A DNA stretch of 64,000 nucleotides from Ancylostoma caninum (taxonomy: Eukaryota; Nematoda; Chromadorea; Rhabditida; Ancylostomatidae): NCBI GenBank assembly GCA_037903475.1, contig JBAJFG010000442.1:459001-523000 (forward strand). The letters are read 5' to 3'. The position numbers and the translations under genes are program-made. A model generated the notes under the pieces. It was not told where the DNA came from, ran no database searches, and saw only the letters and a program-made list of their open reading frames with translations. Positions 59,038 through 64,000 of the stretch are shown here, piece by piece; positions within the stretch are counted from its first letter, which is position 1, and every line of letters starts with the position of its first letter.

Positions 59038-59225
59038 TAATCTTTCAAATTGTTATTGTGCCGACAAGGTTTGTTAGGTGAACGTTTGCCGGTCTTGAAC
59101 ACAGATAAAAAACTGCGAGCCACTTTTAGGCCTCCGAAGATAACGATTGAGTCGAAACGTTGGGCTGAAGAATAAATCTGTCCACCTAAAAAACCTTGTC
59201 GGCACAAAAATAATTTGAAAGATTA
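59038..59225. mobile_element. 188-bp TIR element enclosing a hammerhead-like motif
   Basis: TAATCTTTCAAATTGTTATT and GTGCCGACAAGGTTTGTTAG at 59038-59083 are mirrored at 59182-59225 over about 43 bp. Between them lies GGCCTCCGAAGATAACGATT plus GAGTCGAAACGTTGGGC, the third copy of the motif at 35060. The core CUGANGA is mutated to CCGAAGA, so cleavage is unlikely. A Penelope-related terminal repeat is inferred. Confidence 0.6.
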
Positions 59226-62200
59226 TATAGAAATACCAACGTTTGAAGAAGAAGGAATTTGGAAGTTCATCCTGAGTAATTAACATATAGTTACCTTATA
59301 ATAGGATGAAGATCTCCTTTCGACTGGCTGCTAACTTCCATACAACGAAGGTGATATTGCCCCTTCTCATCTACAGAAAACCAGCGATTTTGTCTCACAT
59401 CGTTTTGAGAGCACACAATGTGTACTAGCAAAATAAGGCGATTCCTCGCTTCTTAATCCAGCTTACAACCGTATTCCTTGAGTGCCTTCCATAGCTTAGG
59501 AGAGAATAAAAGAGCTGAGTGACTAAGCACGACATAAGACGTGAACAGAAGTAGATTACAGTAGAAAAGCGGAAGATAAAAAGGGCTGTTTTATCCTGCA
59601 ATGTAATCACATTAATTCTAGGCAAAGAAATGGCAGGATAGTCGAAAAGACTCGTTCAATGGGCAATGATATGAACCCCTAAAATGAAAATATCACTAGG
59701 TATCAGGGGGGGGGGAGCATTCAGCCAACAATCATTGGAACGAAAGCAGCGGACATCCGTCAACTATTTCTCGTCCCTATTTTTTGAAGAAAACTTATCT
59801 CTGCATTGATATCGAGATACTTTCGTTTTCAAAATTTAAAAAAATGAGTAAAAATCAGTAGAGTCACCCAGTTTAGAGATACCACCTAAGTTTGCATTGC
59901 TGACAGCTTTATAGGTCAGATTTTTCTCAGAGGTTCGTTCTGTTGAGAAGTTTCCAATCAAGCCAATAGGGTTGTGAGTAGAGCTTAGGTCTATCAACAA
60001 GTTTCCGATTTAGACTACTTCCAGAGATTTGAATACAGCCAACAATCATTGAAACGAAAGCAGCGGACATCCGTACTTGCTCAACATGATACTTTCATGA
60101 TCAGATGGATCTTCTCGTTCCAGCAAAATAGCTAAGAACCGCCTGCATTGTCACCACGGCTAGCAAAGATTACCGTAGTGCAATGCTGCCCTGGAAGAAT
60201 GATACGAGTCTGCCATGCTCGCTCCTGTTCGGTCTCCTGAAATTCATTCGGTTGTTTTCCGGTCCAGATATAACGGTTGCACGACATCAAATACGCAACT
60301 TGCTACGGGGCAGGACCAGTTAGATGCAAGCAGCAGCATGACTAGGCGACGATTATAAAACACATGATCATGGAGTTCTTCTATCCAATTAACCTTCAAA
60401 AAAAAACTGCCACGGTCAAATCAGACGACCAGCAGCTGATGGAATTCTGGTTGAGGTCATCCGTCGACATGCCTGCAGTCCATCAGCATCGATTACGCCT
60501 AGCGGTCCTTCAGCAAATTGGTCTGAGTAGGATTGAAAGTCCCTTACATTTCTATGATATTCATACACATAGAATCTGTCTGGGACTCCTCCAAGACTCA
60601 AAAGTCTTCGACCGAACATTTGGATTGATTTTCAAAGCTGCTACATTCAGGTGCCCGCAGCGATTGGTCACTAATAAGGCTGGGTATTAGATGTCCATAA
60701 ACGGAATGTAACCACTTACATATAATCAGTAGGTGTAGTTTTTAGTGCCTATAAATGAAAAAGACGGAGCACCTCAGTCACTGGGACCTGTTTCTGTTGC
60801 CAATCGCCCAACATGAATTCTCTGGGCCACAGTTCATGCTGCTGACTCCGTACTAATTCATGCTGATGCAGCTCCTGTAGGGGTCTGATAGAAGAACAAT
60901 GAATTAATGAAGTTTAGCATATGTTATCTCAATGTTAGCTCGTTCTGGATTCTCGGTGACTCTGCTATTCGCTTTCGCCTCAACCAACTTTTCTCTGAGG
61001 GCTTAGTTTCCTCTAGGTTTTTCAGTTCTTTTTTTTTCGTTCTTTTTTTTCATACTAACGCGCTTGTCCAACATCAAACAACCAGAGGGATTTAAAGTTG
61101 GGAAATGCAAGCCGTGCAGCGTGTGCATTCCCCTCCCAGAAAAGGAAAACTTACTTGAATTGCTTTATTCGCCTATTTATTGTGGCAGTTAGGTTATGCA
61201 TATTGGATAGCCTCTCTACCAGGTTACTCTGTATCTATCCGAATATTAAGTGAGTCGATACGGTTGGTAGCCTCAAGCACACCGCAATTTTAATCTATGA
61301 TTTTATTACTCTTCCAATCCTCCGATAACCCTTCTATGGTCCTTTCTTTAAATACATTCTTTGCGAAGGTTTACATTGTGACTCTCCACGATGTATATAA
61401 TAAATAAATAAATAAATTAGTAAAAAAACAATGTCTGGGCTGAATCCGAAAACATATCAATCCTCCCAACTAATGTAAATATGTAGCTTCAAAAATGCAT
61501 TTGATTCCTTGGTAGCTGTGTAGTGCACATAGCCTTAGTACATACGTAGCTTTATTTTGCCCTAGATAGCACCACTTTTAGTCTCAACCAGTCGGTTGTA
61601 CTTTGAGAAGCACATTTTTCGCGCACCGAGAGATTTATGTGTACGAACAGTAGATTTATTGCCAAACCGAAAGCATGGAGGGAGGAGCCAGTCGAAAGGA
61701 GAAGGCTTCGAGAAAGTGCTAGGGTACACATCAGCCTCACCCAATTTTGGCTTTTATTTTCTCCTTGCTTCCCAGTCACTATATGAATTTTCCTTCTGCT
61801 CAATCACTGATCAATCAATCTGATTATGTGGCGAATGCAGCTTGAAGGCTCCCTATCCGTTGTCCCAGTCTTTCTCTCCTATTCTCTTGCGTCCAGGTCG
61901 AGAAAACTGGATGGAAACAGTCTCTGGAATTTACAGCAGTTCCACTCCAGGCGTCGTTCACAAACGAGGTCGAAATTCTTTATTAGGCATACAGCTAAAT
62001 GAAGTCGATTCTGTTTCCGAACAGTCACTGCTTGAATGGATGCGATTGCGAATTAGCGCGAGTAGCGGAGCAACTCAAAACGATCACGTTTTCATAGCAT
62101 CGGCTGTTTGTAAAAGGGCGGAAAGTTGGGAAGTTTGGGTGATTTGATGTAGTCGTCTCGGTATCCAGTGAAATCTTCGAATAATTCTAGTATCAAGCTA

Positions 62201-62530
62201 CTGAATCACAAATTACAGTTTCTCTTAGCAACTGCTTGATCCCCTTCGGCCAGCAGAATAACCTTTTCCTGTCTGCCTCTCTCCCAGTTAGGGGAAACAG
62301 TGCCAAGTGCCAAACGTGCTACTATTAGAGCCCCATCATTGCTCTTGCAAATCACGACTTCTAAAAATGACTGCTCATTGTCAATAAAAGTGCAAACGCA
62401 GTACAGCTAGCAAAATAGTCTTGGAACGCAGTAGTCATGGAAGCTCCAGATGCAACCACGACTCGCTTCGACTAAGCGTTCAGTAGCCAGTGCTATCTGA
62501 GGATTGAAAAGTTACTTTTTCTTCAAAGTA
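59226..62530. other. Intergenic, repeat-rich
   Basis: No identified gene. A 38-bp direct repeat (AGCCAACAATCATTG then AACGAAAGCAGCGGACATCC) occurs at 59723 and 60037 with one difference. Un-named frames lie at 60364-60690 and 61890-62147 (plus); the latter follows a TTGCGTCCAG acceptor-like site, but no partner exon was found. Confidence 0.35.
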
Positions 62531-62668
62531 ATGATTGAAAAAAAGCGTATGGCTCAGTTAAAAAGATTCATTCTTGCAGAGATCGCAGCGATTATTAAGA
62601 GAACTGCTAAAACTGTCTATCAATTATTCAACGAGCTTCGCGGTAATGACCGATGTTTAGACAAGTAA
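62531..62668 (+). pseudogene. Tc1/Tc3-like transposase helix-turn-helix remnant
   Basis: A 45-codon frame with KRFILAEIAAIIKRTAKTVY resembles the N-terminal DNA-binding helices of Tc1/Tc3 transposases, and IRNYLRKHNLL follows in another frame near 62678. It is short, frame-broken and lacks catalytic residues, so the assignment is tentative. Confidence 0.35.
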
Positions 62669-64000
62669 TGTTATCCGTAACTATTTAAGGAAACATAATC
62701 TTCTTATCCCTTGCTTAATCTTTCCTCCGAGAACCTAAACACCTCGTCACGAATATTTGCTAGTAATATCAGCCATTTTTAGGCCACTATGCACGTAATC
62801 GCTACTGTCGACGCGCCATGGCCAATATACTAAATTTATTTTCACCCTGCCTTGACGCATATTCGTGAGCCTCCGCACCTGCGTATTTTCTAAATTTACC
62901 TGAAAAACCTGTGTATTTTTTTAATTCAACTAATACATCTGCATATTTGTCAATTTCAACCAATATCCATGAGATTTTCAAACTTCAATCTCCAAGCTTC
63001 AATCTCAACACAGCAAACAACGGCTTCGCTTCAAAGTTGCGCTTCAAGTGATACGTGTTTTAGTTTCATGTTGTCTCATTCATTCTCTTCAACTCCTATC
63101 CTTTTCCTCTCAGGTTTCTCTTGTAACTGAATATTGTATTGTCTAATATCACCCACGAAGGAGGAGGAGGAGGAGGGGCTTGCTACTTGTTGGTAGAAAG
63201 GGCCGTAAGTCAGGGGCCGGCCGAAATTACGCGCGCAACAAAAATCCGATGATAGAACCCTACAATAAGTTCCCAGTAGCTCATATTACAGTGGCAGTTC
63301 TGTAGGTAGTACCGCAATCAATAATTATTAAGTAATTTCCAAAATACACGCTAACAGCAGAGACATAGACGTCCGGAAACCAAAACACGCCATCGCGAGA
63401 TTCTCGCAGGATAAACTGACATCCCTTTTGTGCCAGAGATGCAGAATGGATGCACCAATGATTTTAACCAAGGAAAACGCGTTGAAGCCCTTGTTAATTA
63501 TGGGTAAACATTAGTGGAGTTGACACGTTTACCCTGGGTAAAGTTAATTATGCATGTGGCCCCAACAGTTCTTGCAACTCCTAATTTTAGACAAGAACTG
63601 ATCAGTTCCTGGTTACATCATAATCAGACTGGGGAGTTCAATCGATTAGATTAAAATGTAGACGAGGGCGATTCTCACCGTTCAACTTAGAACACCGCTA
63701 AGAGATTATCTGGACGTCTTTGCTCAAATGAGCTGGCGCAGAGCAACTCGAAATGCAACATCTGGGACTGGATGCGTCATTGAGATTACCCAGAGTAAAT
63801 GTATTGATTCCCGTGTTCCTCGGGTAACGTTGCTTGGGTATAACTTTCTTGTTTTTAAGGTAGGTGCAGGGTAGCCTCCGAACAACCTGTATTGTATGAC
63901 TTTCGCTACATAGCTTTCTTTTCTCGTATCTTCTCACTCTTTGCACTCAATCCTTGACCTGTCCGGCAGTGTAGGAAATGAATAATTTTAATTCATGAGC
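62669..64000. other. Intergenic; GCGTTGAAGCCC repeat copy B
   Basis: Copy B of the repeat at 26611 lies at 63478-63540 (GCGTTGAAGCCC, ATGGGTAAA, TTTACCCTGGG), with further ATTACCC/GGTAAC blocks to about 63850. No gene recognised before the window ends. Confidence 0.4.

Overview
The window is nuclear DNA from an animal, most likely a clade V nematode of the strongylid or hookworm type. This is inferred from sequence character. Genes are split by many introns, often 55-100 bp. There is a bandit/Himar-type mariner with a D34D transposase. MITEs, foldback elements, tRNA-derived SINE-like repeats, a LINE 3' end, a Ty3/gypsy reverse transcriptase (RT) relic and a Penelope-like RT relic are dense throughout. 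There is no prokaryotic gene organisation, no rRNA and no intact tRNA gene.

Two protein-coding genes could be rebuilt exon by exon, with reading phase conserved across every junction. (1) Plus strand, 14000-18022: five exons encode a 213-residue protein with a signal peptide, one EGFR/insulin-receptor-type L domain, one transmembrane helix and a short tail. (2) Minus strand, 33265-20122: twenty exons encode a 765-residue secreted or membrane-associated S9C prolyl-oligopeptidase-family enzyme (C. elegans dpf-6-like). It has a signal peptide, a beta-propeller, a hydrolase domain with Ser514/Asp602/His634, and a Pro-rich C-terminal tail made by three small extra exons. The two genes converge tail to tail, about 2.1 kb apart. 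Both carry transposons in their large introns: a 1567-bp TIR element in intron 1 of the L-domain gene; a LINE fragment and a 1.4-kb TIR element in intron 5, and a hAT MITE in intron 16, of the peptidase gene.

Layout: 1-5.5 kb tandem duplication, perfect foldback and hairpin; 5.5-6.8 kb dead mariner; 8.3-10.2 kb Penelope-like RT split by a hAT element; 11.1-11.7 kb gypsy RT relic; 12.0-13.5 kb GC-rich palindrome and TIR element; 14.0-33.3 kb the two genes; 33.6-41 kb GA microsatellite, MITEs and a 1.06-kb inverted repeat carrying tRNA-like heads; 46.5-48.4 kb two related minisatellites; 55.8-56.3 kb TTAA-flanked foldback; 57.6-58.4 kb possible exons of an unidentified minus-strand gene; the rest is repeat-rich intergenic DNA. 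The genes show no operon-like cooperation. The main story is two host genes in a landscape of interlocking mobile elements.
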